Shown: positions 1-8,364 of the stretch, in pieces
How positions within the stretch are numbered: the first letter of the stretch is position 1
Layout of the letters: the number at the start of each line of letters is the position of its first letter
From: Saccharothrix tamanrassetensis
GTDB taxonomy: Bacteria; Actinomycetota; Actinomycetes; Mycobacteriales; Pseudonocardiaceae
Reading direction: 5' to 3'
Length of the DNA: 64,000 bases
Assembly (NCBI RefSeq): GCF_014203665.1
Contig: NZ_JACHJN010000007.1
Location: 188,059-252,058 of the forward strand
Program-made: the position numbers and the translations under genes
The notes under the pieces: model-generated
Told to the model about the DNA's origin: nothing
Databases searched by the model: none
Seen by the model: only the letters and a program-made list of their open reading frames with translations

Positions 1-585
1 CTCACCCGGATGGTGACGGCGGGCGACCTGGCCCGGGCGGGCTCGACCTACCGGCTGAGCGACCGGCTCGTGGAACGGCAGCGGCGGCAGGACGAGGCGA
101 TCGAGGCCGGCACCACCGACTGGGACGGCACGTGGGAGATCGTCGCCGTCACGGCCACCGGGCGCGGTCCGTCCGAGCGCGCGGCGCTGCGGACCCGGAT
201 GACCGCGCTGCGCCTCGGCGAACTCCGCGAAGGCATGTGGCTCAGGCCCGCGAACCTGCACCGCACCTGGCCACCGGACCTCGCCGGCCTGACCCGGCGG
301 TTCAGCGCCGTCCCCGAGGCCGACCCCGTGGACCTGGCGCGCGGGTTGTGGGATCTCGACGGCTGGTCCGGGCGCGCCGCCGCGCTGCTGCGGCTGTTCG
401 GGGACGCCGGGCACGCCGCGGCACGGTTCACCGTCGCGGCGGCCGTCGTCCGGCACCTGCTCGCCGACCCGCTCCTGCCCGACGCGCTGCTCCCCCACCC
501 CTGGCCGGCCGACGCCCTGCGCGTCGCCTACCGCCGGTACCGGGCCGAACTCGTCAGCCTCAGCCGGGCGGCCAGGCTCGACTGA
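1..585 (+). CDS. PaaX-like transcriptional regulator, 5' truncated by window edge
   Basis: The frame is open from the first base, so the N-terminal winged-helix part lies outside the window. What remains (about 195 residues) resembles the middle and C-terminal part of PaaX-type repressors: an AGSTYRLSDR stretch followed by ERQRRQDE at the end of the DNA-binding domain, then a W-rich ligand/dimer region. PaaX proteins repress aromatic-acid or fatty-acid catabolic genes and are released by a CoA thioester; the ligand here is unknown. The gene converges on the hydrolase at 601 with a 15-bp gap and no clear terminator. The family call is from sequence pattern only. Confidence 0.7.
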   Translation, partial: LTRMVTAGDLARAGSTYRLSDRLVERQRRQDEAIEAGTTDWDGTWEIVAVTATGRGPSERAALRTRMTALRLGELREGMWLRPANLHRTWPPDLAGLTRRFSAVPEADPVDLARGLWDLDGWSGRAAALLRLFGDAGHAAARFTVAAAVVRHLLADPLLPDALLPHPWPADALRVAYRRYRAELVSLSRAARLD

Positions 586-600
586 GTCCCGACGTGCGTC

Positions 601-1905
601 TCACACCCGGCCGGCGGCCATGTCGATGAGGCGGGACAGCACCCGGTCACCGGAGGCGTTGACGCCGTCGTGCTCCCACTCGTTGGTCACCCAGGCCCGC
701 GTCGAGCCGACCGACTTCGCGGCCCGCAACGACAGCTCGACGGGCACGTACATGTCGTCGTGGTAGACCACGGCGGCCACCGGGATGTCGTTGTCCGCCA
801 GCCGTTTCAGGTCGTAGAGGGGTGGCCAGTCGGCGCGTTCCGCGAGCACGTCCGCCGCCTCCGCGAAGGGCCGCAGGGCGGCTGTCCCGCGGAACATCCA
901 CGGGAAGAACATCTCGCCGGTGAACAGCAGCGGGTCGGCGTCCCGGGAGAAGTCGGGAAGCCCCTGCATCGCGCGGTGCGCGGACCACGCGGTGGCTGCG
1001 CAGCCTTGGGCGTACACCGACTCCTGCAGCACGGCGAACAGCGGGTTGTCCACGAACCCGGTCAGCTGCATCACCTGGTACCGGAACGCGTCGGACAGCC
1101 CGTCCGGCCCGAGCGCCTCGTCCAGCAGCCAGTGCAGCCGTTCGGCGCCGTCACCCATGCCCAGCATCAGCCCGAGCACGCGGAACCGCGCGGAGGTCAG
1201 TCGGTCTCCGTCGGGCAGCAGCACGGTCTCGCGGTCGAGCAGGTCGGCGATCCGCCGGACCACGTCGCGGTCCTGCGGGTAGCGGTCGTAGAAGGCGTGC
1301 GTCTTGTCCCGCACCCGGCTGTAGGTCAACGCGTACACGTCGTCGGCCGTGCCCGCCGGATCGGGCAGGCCACCCGTGATGTAGCACGACGCCAGCCCTT
1401 CCGGCGCAATCGACAGGTACGACAGCGTGATGAAACCGCCGAAGCTCTGCCCCAACGTCTCCCACGGCTGCTCGCCGCACAGCCGCCTGCGGATCAGCTC
1501 GGCGTCGGCCACGATCGAGTCGGCCCGGAAGCACGCCAGGTAGTCGGCGAGAGCGCCCGCCGAACCGAACCCGGCCGCCGACCGCGCGGTGACCGGGTGG
1601 CTGCGCCCCGTGCCGCGCTGGTCGAGCAGCAGCACCCGGTGCGTCTCCAGCGCACGACCCAACCAGCCGTCACCCGCTCGCAACGGCCGGGGCGCCTTGC
1701 CGCCGGGGCCGCCCTGGAGGTACAGCAGCCACGGCAGCCAACGGTCCGCGCGCGCCGGATCGACCAGCTCACGGGCGAACACGTCGATCGTCCGCCCACC
1801 GGGGTCGTAGTGGTCCAGCGGCACGGAGAACACGTGCTCGGTCACCGACATGCCCGGCATGTGGTAGGAGCGACCGGTGGAGCCGAGCAGGTGATACGGG
1901 CTCAT
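601..1905 (-). CDS. alpha/beta hydrolase, prolyl aminopeptidase-like (S33 type)
   Basis: This 434-residue alpha/beta hydrolase has an oxyanion segment LQGGPGG near residue 63, a DQRGTGRS strand-turn near 95, a nucleophile elbow GQSFGG with Ser154, and an acid/histidine pair in HDDMYVP and EWEHDG near the end. This is the layout of proline iminopeptidases and related S33 enzymes, which release N-terminal proline from peptides; the true substrate is not shown. HGGPG is the usual oxyanion motif, and here the His is replaced by Gln. I chose the ATG at 1905 because AAAGGA precedes it at good spacing. No signal peptide is seen, so it is probably cytoplasmic. The GntR gene lies upstream on the same strand, 69 bp away, and may be cotranscribed. 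Confidence 0.8.
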   Translation of the reverse strand: MSPYHLLGSTGRSYHMPGMSVTEHVFSVPLDHYDPGGRTIDVFARELVDPARADRWLPWLLYLQGGPGGKAPRPLRAGDGWLGRALETHRVLLLDQRGTGRSHPVTARSAAGFGSAGALADYLACFRADSIVADAELIRRRLCGEQPWETLGQSFGGFITLSYLSIAPEGLASCYITGGLPDPAGTADDVYALTYSRVRDKTHAFYDRYPQDRDVVRRIADLLDRETVLLPDGDRLTSARFRVLGLMLGMGDGAERLHWLLDEALGPDGLSDAFRYQVMQLTGFVDNPLFAVLQESVYAQGCAATAWSAHRAMQGLPDFSRDADPLLFTGEMFFPWMFRGTAALRPFAEAADVLAERADWPPLYDLKRLADNDIPVAAVVYHDDMYVPVELSLRAAKSVGSTRAWVTNEWEHDGVNASGDRVLSRLIDMAAGRV

Positions 1906-1974
1906 GGGGTCCTTTCGTACGGAAGTCGGAACACGACCCGGCGCCCGGCCACGAGTATCCACTGTGGATGGACG

Positions 1975-2649
1975 CTAGGACGGCTTCGCCCAACGCCCCC
2001 GTGTCTGGCTGATGTGTGCGCGCAGCAACTCCTCCGCCCTCGCCGCGTCCCGCGACCGGAGCGCGTCGACGATGGCCAGGTGCTCACGCGCGACCGGGAC
2101 CAGCTCCCCCTTCTCCAGCAGGGAAGCCAGCCCGTACAGCCGGGTGTGCGCGCGGAGGTCCGAGACCAGGTCGACCATCCGCGCGTTGTCCGCGTAGCCG
2201 AGCAGCGCCAGGTGGAACAGCCGATCCGCCTCCGTGTACTCCACGAGGTCACCGGCCTCCGCCCCGTCCACGATGCGCTGCGCCAGTCCCCTCAGGCCTT
2301 CGAAGTCGTGCTCCGGGATGACCGACGCGACGTCCCGGACGATCGGCGGCTCGATCAGCATCCGCAGCTGGGCCATCTCGTCCAGGTCCCGCTCACTGAC
2401 CTCGGTCACCCGGAAACCCTTGTTGGGCACGATGACCACCAGGTTCTCCCGGACGAGGTCCAACATCGCCTCCCGCACCGGCGTCGCGGACACCCCGAAC
2501 CGCGCACCGAGGGAGGGCGCGGAGTACACCACGCCGGGCTCCATCTCGCCGGAGATGACGGCGGCACGCAGGGCGTGGGCGACCCGCTCCCGGAGATTGA
2601 CCTTCTCGACCGGGCCGATGTTCGAACTGTTCACGCGCACCGTGGCCAC
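1975..2649 (-). CDS. GntR family regulator, FCD (FadR-like) subfamily
   Basis: About 224 residues. An N-terminal winged helix (LRERVAHALRAAVISGEMEPG, with FGVSATPVREAMLDLV as recognition segment) is followed by an all-helical FCD ligand-binding domain carrying D/H residues of the kind that bind a metal (LVEYTEADRLFHLAL, then EHLAIVDAL). FCD regulators respond to small carboxylic or sugar acids. The GTG at 2649 is preferred because AAGGG lies 6 nt upstream; GTG codons at 2640 and 2634 are alternatives. It is divergent from trpF, and its 3' neighbour is the S33-type hydrolase, so those are its likely targets. That link is inference. Confidence 0.85.
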   Translation of the reverse strand: MATVRVNSSNIGPVEKVNLRERVAHALRAAVISGEMEPGVVYSAPSLGARFGVSATPVREAMLDLVRENLVVIVPNKGFRVTEVSERDLDEMAQLRMLIEPPIVRDVASVIPEHDFEGLRGLAQRIVDGAEAGDLVEYTEADRLFHLALLGYADNARMVDLVSDLRAHTRLYGLASLLEKGELVPVAREHLAIVDALRSRDAARAEELLRAHISQTRGRWAKPS

Positions 2650-2719
2650 CGACAGCCCTTCGTCAGAGCGGACCTGGCGGCGGCGATCGTCCCGACCTAC
2701 CCGCTCCCTGGAACACGAT

Positions 2720-2740
2720 GGTATGTGATATTGCACTACC
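2720..2740. promoter_or_regulatory. possible GntR operator in the GntR/trpF divergent region
   Basis: An AT-richer patch with an imperfect inverted repeat, GGTA...TACC with inner GTG...CAC, sits between the divergent GntR and trpF genes. FadR-type GntR proteins commonly bind GGT-type half sites. The symmetry is imperfect, so this is a suggestion only. Confidence 0.3.
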
Positions 2741-2886
2741 CCGACAATGCGCCACCCGCAGCAACCCAAGCCACCCTCACCTTCGAAGAAGCAAGGCAAA
2801 GGGCGCGGTTCTTTCGAAATTGTCTCTACGCAGGTGGACCACATCAATCCGGCCCGGTCGCACCGACGATGATCCACGCCGGGCAC

Positions 2887-2899
2887 TATTCTCACCGCC
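2887..2899 (+). promoter_or_regulatory. candidate leaderless promoter of trpF (-10 TATTCT)
   Basis: The trpF ATG has no Shine-Dalgarno sequence. A TATTCT hexamer ends 7 nt before the ATG, which would place the transcription start at the start codon. Leaderless transcripts of this kind are common in actinobacteria. I see no convincing -35 box. Confidence 0.35.
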
Positions 2900-3517
2900 A
2901 TGTACGTGAAGCTGTGCGGTCTGCGCACCACCGCCGACGTCGCGGTGGCTGTCGACGCCGGAGCGGACGCGGTCGGGATCGTCTTCACGGAGAGTCCCCG
3001 GCAGGTGGATCCCGACACCGCGCGGCGACTCGTGCGCGAGGTGCCGCCGCACGTGCTGTCCGTCGGCGTGTTCAAGGGCATCGCGGCGGACGAGGTGCGT
3101 CGCCTCGCCGCCGAGGCCGGGGTCGACGCGGTCCAGCTGCACGGCCGCTACCCGCAGGCGGCGTTCGAGGAAGTGTCGGCGCTGGGGGTGCCGTTGGTCC
3201 GGGCGGTCACGTTGACGTCGGACACCGATGTGCGGGTCGGCGCGTACGGCGAGCAGATGTTGCTGCTCGACTCTCCGGTGGCGGGTTCCGGGGAACAATG
3301 GGACACCACCGCTCTGGACGGCGCACGGCCGGAGGGGCGGTGGCTGCTCGCGGGCGGTCTCGGGGTGGACAACGTCGCCGGGGCCGTCAGCCGCGCGCGG
3401 CCCTGGGGCGTCGACGTGTCGAGCGGCATCGAATCGAGTCGCGGGGTGAAGGACCACGGGCTGATGCGGGAGTTCGTGGCCGCAGCACGGGCTGCGGCAC
3501 CTCACTCACCCTCGTAG
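2900..3517 (+). CDS. trpF: phosphoribosylanthranilate isomerase (TrpF family)
   Basis: This 205-residue single-domain TIM barrel shows the TrpF motifs in order: KLCGLRT at the N-terminus (catalytic Cys7), VGIVF, SVGVFKG, DAVQLHG, the aspartate-bearing strand LLLDSP, LAGGLGVDNV and the phosphate-binding GVDVSSGIESSRGVKD. TrpF isomerises N-(5-phosphoribosyl)anthranilate in tryptophan synthesis. No other trp gene is near. Many actinobacteria rely on the bifunctional PriA enzyme, so a separate TrpF here may serve a specialised route. It is monocistronic by position and divergent from a GntR regulator. The last codons run into an 18-bp tandem repeat. Confidence 0.85.
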   Translation: MYVKLCGLRTTADVAVAVDAGADAVGIVFTESPRQVDPDTARRLVREVPPHVLSVGVFKGIAADEVRRLAAEAGVDAVQLHGRYPQAAFEEVSALGVPLVRAVTLTSDTDVRVGAYGEQMLLLDSPVAGSGEQWDTTALDGARPEGRWLLAGGLGVDNVAGAVSRARPWGVDVSSGIESSRGVKDHGLMREFVAAARAAAPHSPS

Positions 3518-3582
3518 CCCGTCGAGCCCTCGTAGCCCGTCGAGCCCTCGTAGCCGGCCGAGCCCTCGTAGCCGGTGACGTG
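3511..3582. repeat. four tandem copies of an 18-bp unit spanning the trpF stop codon
   Basis: Units begin at 3511, 3529, 3547 and 3565 (consensus CTCGTAGCCCGTCGAGCC). The first two are identical, the third differs at two positions and the fourth decays at its end. The trpF TAG lies inside the first unit. The array fills most of the gap to the convergent lipoprotein gene. Confidence 0.9.
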
Positions 3583-3626
3583 GGCGACACCGCCCCCGCC
3601 GGCCGTCGGAACCGTCCTCGAGCCGG

Positions 3627-4277
3627 TCAGTTCTCCCAGACCAGCGGCGACTTGTCGTAGCCGTCGCCGTTGTTGTAGCTCGCCGCACCGGCCTTGGTGC
3701 CCTCACGGACGCCCTGGAGAACGCACGTCTCGTACTTCGCACCCACCGTGGTGAAGTCGCGGCCCGCGGTCTCCGACTCGCACTGGTCGGTGTCGCCGCT
3801 GATGATGACACCCGTGCCCTTGCCGTCCGGGCCCAACGCGCGCAGGCTCAGCGAGCTGTGCGCCAGGTCGGTGCCGCCGACGTTCTCCACGGTGACCCGG
3901 ATGTAGACCGGCGTGATGCCCTTGGCCTTGTCGCCGAACTTCACCAGGTCGGCGTTCGCGCCCTCTTCGATCTCGTTCACCGTGATGGCGATCGTGCCGG
4001 TCTTCTGGGTGCCGTACTTGAACGGCACGACGGCGCGCTCGCCCACCTTCAGCTTGGTGCCGGGCTTGGTCACGTCACCCGCCGGCACGGGCGCCGTGGA
4101 ACTCCCGGACGTCGCCGAAGCGGCCGTCGAAGCGGTCGCCGAAGCGGCCGTCGTGGTGGTCTCGGCGGACGTCGTGGTGCCGGGCTTGGCAACTCCGTCC
4201 GTGGAACTGCCGCAGGCCGACAGCAGGAGGGCTGCCGCCCCGGCGGCGATGGTCAGGGCGCCACGGGCGTGCGTCAA
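3627..4277 (-). CDS. secreted lipoprotein with Thr/Ser/Ala-rich linker (DUF4352-like)
   Basis: The 216-residue product starts with a lipoprotein signal peptide ending in LLLSAC, so it should be lipid-anchored outside the membrane at Cys22. A low-complexity linker of Thr, Ser and Ala (residues 34-65) leads to a beta-rich domain of about 140 residues with a conserved-looking VTVENVGGTDL strand, the pattern of DUF4352/immunoglobulin-like lipoprotein domains. Two cysteines near residues 164 and 182 could form a disulfide. No enzymatic motif is visible; the role is unknown. It is the sole gene between trpF and the LuxR regulator. Confidence 0.75.
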   Translation of the reverse strand: MTHARGALTIAAGAAALLLSACGSSTDGVAKPGTTTSAETTTTAASATASTAASATSGSSTAPVPAGDVTKPGTKLKVGERAVVPFKYGTQKTGTIAITVNEIEEGANADLVKFGDKAKGITPVYIRVTVENVGGTDLAHSSLSLRALGPDGKGTGVIISGDTDQCESETAGRDFTTVGAKYETCVLQGVREGTKAGAASYNNGDGYDKSPLVWEN

Positions 4278-4442
4278 GACAGGTCTCCTAAGTGCGAGGG
4301 GGTGGTGCCTCGCAAGCTAGCCCCGTTCGACGCCGGGCACTGTCGGTCGTTCGCACCACAAGCCGGTCACCGTCCACACCAACCGGTCACCAGCCGGTCA
4401 CCGGCCGCCACGAAACCGGTCGGAGGGCGCCCGAGCCGTGGG

Positions 4443-5093
4443 TCAGAGGTCGTCGACCCCGATCAGGCCGTCCTGGATCGCCCTGGCCACCAAGGCGGCC
4501 TTGGTCGGCGCTTCCCGGCCGATCAGCGCGTACTTGATCCGGATGCGCTCCAGGTGGGAGTTGACCGTGCTGACCGAGATGCCCAGCCGGCGGGCCACGA
4601 AGTCCTTGGACTCCGACTGGAACCACTCGATCAGCACCTCGGTCTCCCGCGTGGACAACGCCGGGCGGGCCTCCGAGCGGTCACCGGCGAGCGCCCCGGC
4701 CAGCGCCGGCGGCGTGTACGGCCTGCCTTCCGCCGCCGCCCGGGTGGCCTGCACGAGGTGTTCCGCGCCCTCCGCCTTGGTCAGGTAGCACAACGCACCC
4801 AGCTCCAGGCACTGCAGCGCGATCTCGTCGTCGGCGCGCATCGAGTAGACGACGACCCGCCGGCCGGCCTCCACCAGCCGCCGCAGGTCACCCAGCACGG
4901 GTGTCGGCCCGCCCAGGTGCAGGTCCAGGATCACCACGTCGGCGTCCGCGCCGGCGTCCAGCCACGCCACCCGCACGTCCTCGCCGTCCGCGACGACCTC
5001 GATCGGCGGCTCGCCGGAGGACAGCCAGTACGCGACACCCGCGCGCACGGCCGGGTGGTCGTCCACCACCACCGCGCTCACCTGGTCCGCCAT
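4443..5093 (-). CDS. LuxR/NarL family response regulator
   Basis: This 216-residue regulator has a receiver domain (DDHPAVRAG with acidic pair Asp11-Asp12, phosphoacceptor Asp57 in VVILDLHL, and a conserved Lys in YLTKAEG near 104) and a C-terminal LuxR-type helix-turn-helix (LSTRETEVL to STVNSHLERIRIKY). It would bind DNA when phosphorylated. It is the last gene of a three-gene operon: its start overlaps the 3' end of the degenerate kinase gene by 16 bp, and that gene in turn overlaps the true kinase gene. The partner kinase is therefore almost certainly the product of 6157-7221. Confidence 0.92.
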   Translation of the reverse strand: MADQVSAVVVDDHPAVRAGVAYWLSSGEPPIEVVADGEDVRVAWLDAGADADVVILDLHLGGPTPVLGDLRRLVEAGRRVVVYSMRADDEIALQCLELGALCYLTKAEGAEHLVQATRAAAEGRPYTPPALAGALAGDRSEARPALSTRETEVLIEWFQSESKDFVARRLGISVSTVNSHLERIRIKYALIGREAPTKAALVARAIQDGLIGVDDL

Positions 5094-6169
5094 CGGGCCT
5101 CCGTCCGGGTCTGCTCACCGTACGTGTCGCACCTGACCTCCACCCGTGACGACACGGCGCCCACCGGTGCCCCGGTGTCCGCGATCACCGCCACCCGCAC
5201 CTCGCCGTCGGTGCGCAGCAGGCTGACCCGCGCCCGTTCCCGGGCGGCGGACAACGCCACCGCCACCGGCGCGGTCAGCTCGCGCCGCACGTCCGTCGGC
5301 ACGGGCACCGCCGTCCCGCCCACGGCCAGCGAGACCGTCAGCCCACGCCGTTCGGCCACGTCCACGCACGCCGCGACCTCGTGCAGCAGCGGGTCCGGCA
5401 CCTCGTCGTGCTCGGCGAACAGCCGCCGCAGCTGCGTGGCGGCGAACGCGCACCGCCGCCGGGTGTCCTCGTCACGGGGGTCGAGCACGCCGTCGGCGAG
5501 GTCCGCGAGCAGCGGCAACGTCGTGCCCAGACCGCCCGCGAAACCGGCTCGCAGGTCCTGCGCCCACTGCTCGGCCAGCGCGGCACGGGTCGCGGTCCGC
5601 TCCTGCTCGACGGCCACCTCGGCGGCCTGGCGCGCGTTGCGCAGCAGCACCCGGGTCAGCAGCAGCACGCCCAGCTGGAAGCTCGTCGCCCCGAGCACGA
5701 CCACGCCCGCCGCGCCGATCTCGACCCGCTCCGGCGTCCCGGCCAGCACGAACTGCACGACCTCGCACCCGAGGTGCACGCCCGACACCGTCAGCAGCAA
5801 CCCGACCCGGTCCGCCAGCAGCACCAGCAGGTGCCAGCCGACCAGCCCGAACGACCAGTGCGCCGCACCGAAATGAGCGTCGGGCGGCAACGCGTCCGTG
5901 GCGAGGACCGACGCGCCCAGCACCGCCGCCACTCCCGCGCCCACGACCACGGCCGGCAGCGGGCGCCGTCGCACGACCCACACCGCGCACACCAACGTGG
6001 CCAGGGCCAACACCCCGAACGCGACCCACGCGCCCGGCCCGTGCGGGTGGGAAAGCAGCGGCGGGAGCGACAGGCCGAACTGCAGGACCGCGACCACGCC
6101 GAGCAGCACCAGCCGGATGCTCGCGAACACCTGGCCGGCCGCCGTCTGGTGATCCGTCACGCCGGCCAC
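5078..6169 (-). CDS. degenerate sensor histidine-kinase-like membrane protein
   Basis: 363 residues. About six hydrophobic segments (residues 15-180) are followed by a helical stretch (AEVAVEQERTATRAALAEQWAQDL) in the position of a dimerisation/phosphotransfer domain, then a short domain like a worn-down HATPase. The expected His is absent (EQWAQDLRAGF occupies its place) and no N-box Asn or glycine-rich ATP lid is visible. It lies between a complete kinase and the response regulator, overlapping both (13 bp and 16 bp). I infer a non-catalytic partner that senses a signal and modulates the active kinase. Confidence 0.75.
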   Translation of the reverse strand: MAGVTDHQTAAGQVFASIRLVLLGVVAVLQFGLSLPPLLSHPHGPGAWVAFGVLALATLVCAVWVVRRRPLPAVVVGAGVAAVLGASVLATDALPPDAHFGAAHWSFGLVGWHLLVLLADRVGLLLTVSGVHLGCEVVQFVLAGTPERVEIGAAGVVVLGATSFQLGVLLLTRVLLRNARQAAEVAVEQERTATRAALAEQWAQDLRAGFAGGLGTTLPLLADLADGVLDPRDEDTRRRCAFAATQLRRLFAEHDEVPDPLLHEVAACVDVAERRGLTVSLAVGGTAVPVPTDVRRELTAPVAVALSAARERARVSLLRTDGEVRVAVIADTGAPVGAVSSRVEVRCDTYGEQTRTEARWRTR

Positions 6170-7221
6170 GCCAACCGGACCGTCGTGCCGCCGGACGCCG
6201 AGGTGACCACCGCCGAACCGCCGACGGCGGCCACCCGTTCCACGATCGACCCGCTGATCCCGCGCCGGTGCCCGGACACCGCGGCCGGGTCGAATCCCCG
6301 GCCGCGATCGGCGACGGTGACCGTCACCCGGTCGTCACGCGCGGACACCACGAGTTCGGCCCGACCGGTCCCGGCGTGCCGCTCGACGTTGACCAACGCC
6401 TCCCGCACGGCTCTGACCAGGGCCAAGGCCACGGACGCGGGCACCGGGGCGGGCTCGGTCCGGGCGTCGACGTCCAGCGGGGCGCGTTCGGCGACCGCCC
6501 GCAGGGACGTTCCGACGTCCACCAGGCGGTCCTGCGGCACACCGGCCGTGCCGGTCAGCAGGCCGAGGTCGCGCCGGGCGAAGCCGGCCACCGCGTCGGC
6601 GTCCCCACCCTGGGTGGCGACCACCAGGAACGTCGCCGACGCGGTGTCGTGCAGCAACGCCATGTACTCGCGTTCCCGCTTGCGGCGTTCCGCGGCCAAC
6701 GCCTCCGCCCGTTGCAGCTCGGCCCGCCGGACCCGCAGGACGTCGACCCGCCGCGTGGACCGCCGGACCACCAGGAACGCCAACCGGGCCAGGGCGCACT
6801 CCACCACGACCCGCAGCACCACCGAGCCGTCGGACCCCGCTCCCCACAGCTGGACCGCCAGCAACCCGGCCGTGATCGGGACCGCCACCCGGGGCGCCCA
6901 TTCCCACTGGAGCGTGATCGCGGTCGTGGTGAGCACGTTGAGCGCCCACCACCGGGCCTCCCCGCCGAGCACACCTTGGGCAGCGCAGACAGCCACCACC
7001 CGGACCACCGCGAAACCCAGTGAGGCCCGCGGGTCGCCGAAGTCCGCGACGGCGCCGACCACCATCAGGGCGAGCAGGGCGAACCCGAGCGGCAACGCGT
7101 CGGAGGACACCGACAACACCCCGAACGCGCTGAGCAGCACCACGCCCACGCCGCGAACCGGCCCCGCGAAGCGGCGGATGGCGGCGAGCAACTCCGCTTC
7201 GACCTGCCCGACCCCCGCCAC
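6157..7221 (-). CDS. sensor histidine kinase (NarL-type partner)
   Basis: From the GTG at 7221 (AGGG 8 nt upstream) this is 354 residues; an ATG at 7260 is an alternative start. The N-terminal half is hydrophobic with about five or six membrane segments. A coiled linker (RRAELQRAEALAAERRKRERE) leads to the phosphoacceptor His191 in MALLHDTASATF. The HATPase domain keeps its N box (REALVNVERHA, Asn278), the VADRGRGFDP loop and a GISGS glycine lid. It should autophosphorylate and pass phosphate to the LuxR regulator at 4443. It heads the operon and is divergent from the DUF3558 lipoprotein gene. Confidence 0.87.
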   Translation of the reverse strand: MAGVGQVEAELLAAIRRFAGPVRGVGVVLLSAFGVLSVSSDALPLGFALLALMVVGAVADFGDPRASLGFAVVRVVAVCAAQGVLGGEARWWALNVLTTTAITLQWEWAPRVAVPITAGLLAVQLWGAGSDGSVVLRVVVECALARLAFLVVRRSTRRVDVLRVRRAELQRAEALAAERRKREREYMALLHDTASATFLVVATQGGDADAVAGFARRDLGLLTGTAGVPQDRLVDVGTSLRAVAERAPLDVDARTEPAPVPASVALALVRAVREALVNVERHAGTGRAELVVSARDDRVTVTVADRGRGFDPAAVSGHRRGISGSIVERVAAVGGSAVVTSASGGTTVRLAWPA

Positions 7222-7326
7222 GGCCCCGACCCTAACGCGGCCCTCGCATCCATTCCTCATCGGACACCGCACCGGGAGTCGCGGACTCCCCGCTGTCCGA
7301 CCGGTCGTTCACATAGGCTGCCCGCC

Positions 7327-8325
7327 ATGATCAGGGCGCGTAGCTGGATCCCGCTCGCCGTGGGACTCGTCGCTGTGCTGAGTGGGTGCACCACGCAGGT
7401 GGCCGGGTCCGCGGTGCCGGTGCCCAACCCGACGTCCACCACGACCGCGAAGCCCGAGCCGACGGCCGCGAACCTGCTCGGGGACCTGCCGTCGCTCGAC
7501 CCGTGCAGCCTGGTCGAGCCCGCCGAACTGGCCCGGTTCGGCACGCCCGCCCTCGCCACGCCCCTGTCGCTGGACTTCTGCGCGCTCACCGTGACCGTGC
7601 CGTCCGGGGCGAAGCTGGAGGTCTCGGTCGGTCTGCTCGACCAACTGGCCGCGGAGCGCGAGATCACCGGTCGGGTCGAGGACTACCGCGGCTTGAGGAT
7701 CGCTGAGGAGACGGACGACGGGAGCCGCTGCGCCCGCCGGCTGGTGTTCCCGGAACTGGTGACGATGACCGTCGCCGTGGACAACTTCACCTCGGACAAG
7801 GCGACGCCCACCGAGATGTGCGGGATTGCCGACCGCGCCGTGCGGGCCGTCGCCGACCGGGTGCTCGCCAAGGAGGTGGAGCACCGGACGTTCCCGAAGA
7901 ACTCGCTCGGCAAGACCGACCCGTGCACCTCGGTGACCTCCGCGACGGTCGGCCGGGTGCCGGGTCTGGCCGGGGCCAGGGTCAAGCCCTACCCGGCCGC
8001 CCACCAGTGCCGGTGGAGCAAGGACGGCACCGCGAACCCGCCGCGGGTGCGGGTCACGTACTCCGTGGGCGTGCCCACCGCGGCCGACGGCGGGAACGCC
8101 ACCACCGAGGACATCGCCGGGCGGCCGAGCACGGTCAGCAAGTCGGGCTCCGCGTCGCTCGTGCTGTGCGCGGCGGAGACCGCCCACATCCCGTTCGACG
8201 GGGGCGAGGGTGTGCGGGAACTCGCGATCGTGACGGTGAGCCTGCCCAACGGCAGCCAGGTGGACCAGGCGTGCGCCGCGGCCAGGGCGGTGGCGGCCGA
8301 CGTCTGGTCCCGACTCCCGAAGTAG
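7327..8325 (+). CDS. DUF3558-type lipoprotein with two internal repeats
   Basis: The 332-residue product has a lipoprotein signal with lipobox VLSGC (Cys21) and a Pro/Thr linker. It then has two copies of the DUF3558 pattern: one opening LDPCSLVEPAELARFG near residue 58 and a second opening TDPCTSVTSATVGRVPG near 197. Paired cysteines recur in each copy. DUF3558 lipoproteins are frequent in Pseudonocardiales and Mycobacteriales and have no established function. It is transcribed away from the sensor kinase gene, so a link to that signalling system is possible but unproven. Confidence 0.8.
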   Translation: MIRARSWIPLAVGLVAVLSGCTTQVAGSAVPVPNPTSTTTAKPEPTAANLLGDLPSLDPCSLVEPAELARFGTPALATPLSLDFCALTVTVPSGAKLEVSVGLLDQLAAEREITGRVEDYRGLRIAEETDDGSRCARRLVFPELVTMTVAVDNFTSDKATPTEMCGIADRAVRAVADRVLAKEVEHRTFPKNSLGKTDPCTSVTSATVGRVPGLAGARVKPYPAAHQCRWSKDGTANPPRVRVTYSVGVPTAADGGNATTEDIAGRPSTVSKSGSASLVLCAAETAHIPFDGGEGVRELAIVTVSLPNGSQVDQACAAARAVAADVWSRLPK

Positions 8326-8364
8326 CCGCCGGCTGTTCCACGTCGAAACGGGTATCCACGCCCC

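Noticed and set aside
3511..3582. CRISPR array
   Set aside because: The 18-bp units are directly abutting with no spacers, and no cas genes are present; the other arrays in the window are the same.
670..3660. 996-codon plus-strand ORF crossing the hydrolase and GntR genes
   Set aside because: It is Arg/His/Gln/Val-rich without recognisable domains and runs antisense to two well-supported genes; a GC-rich shadow frame.
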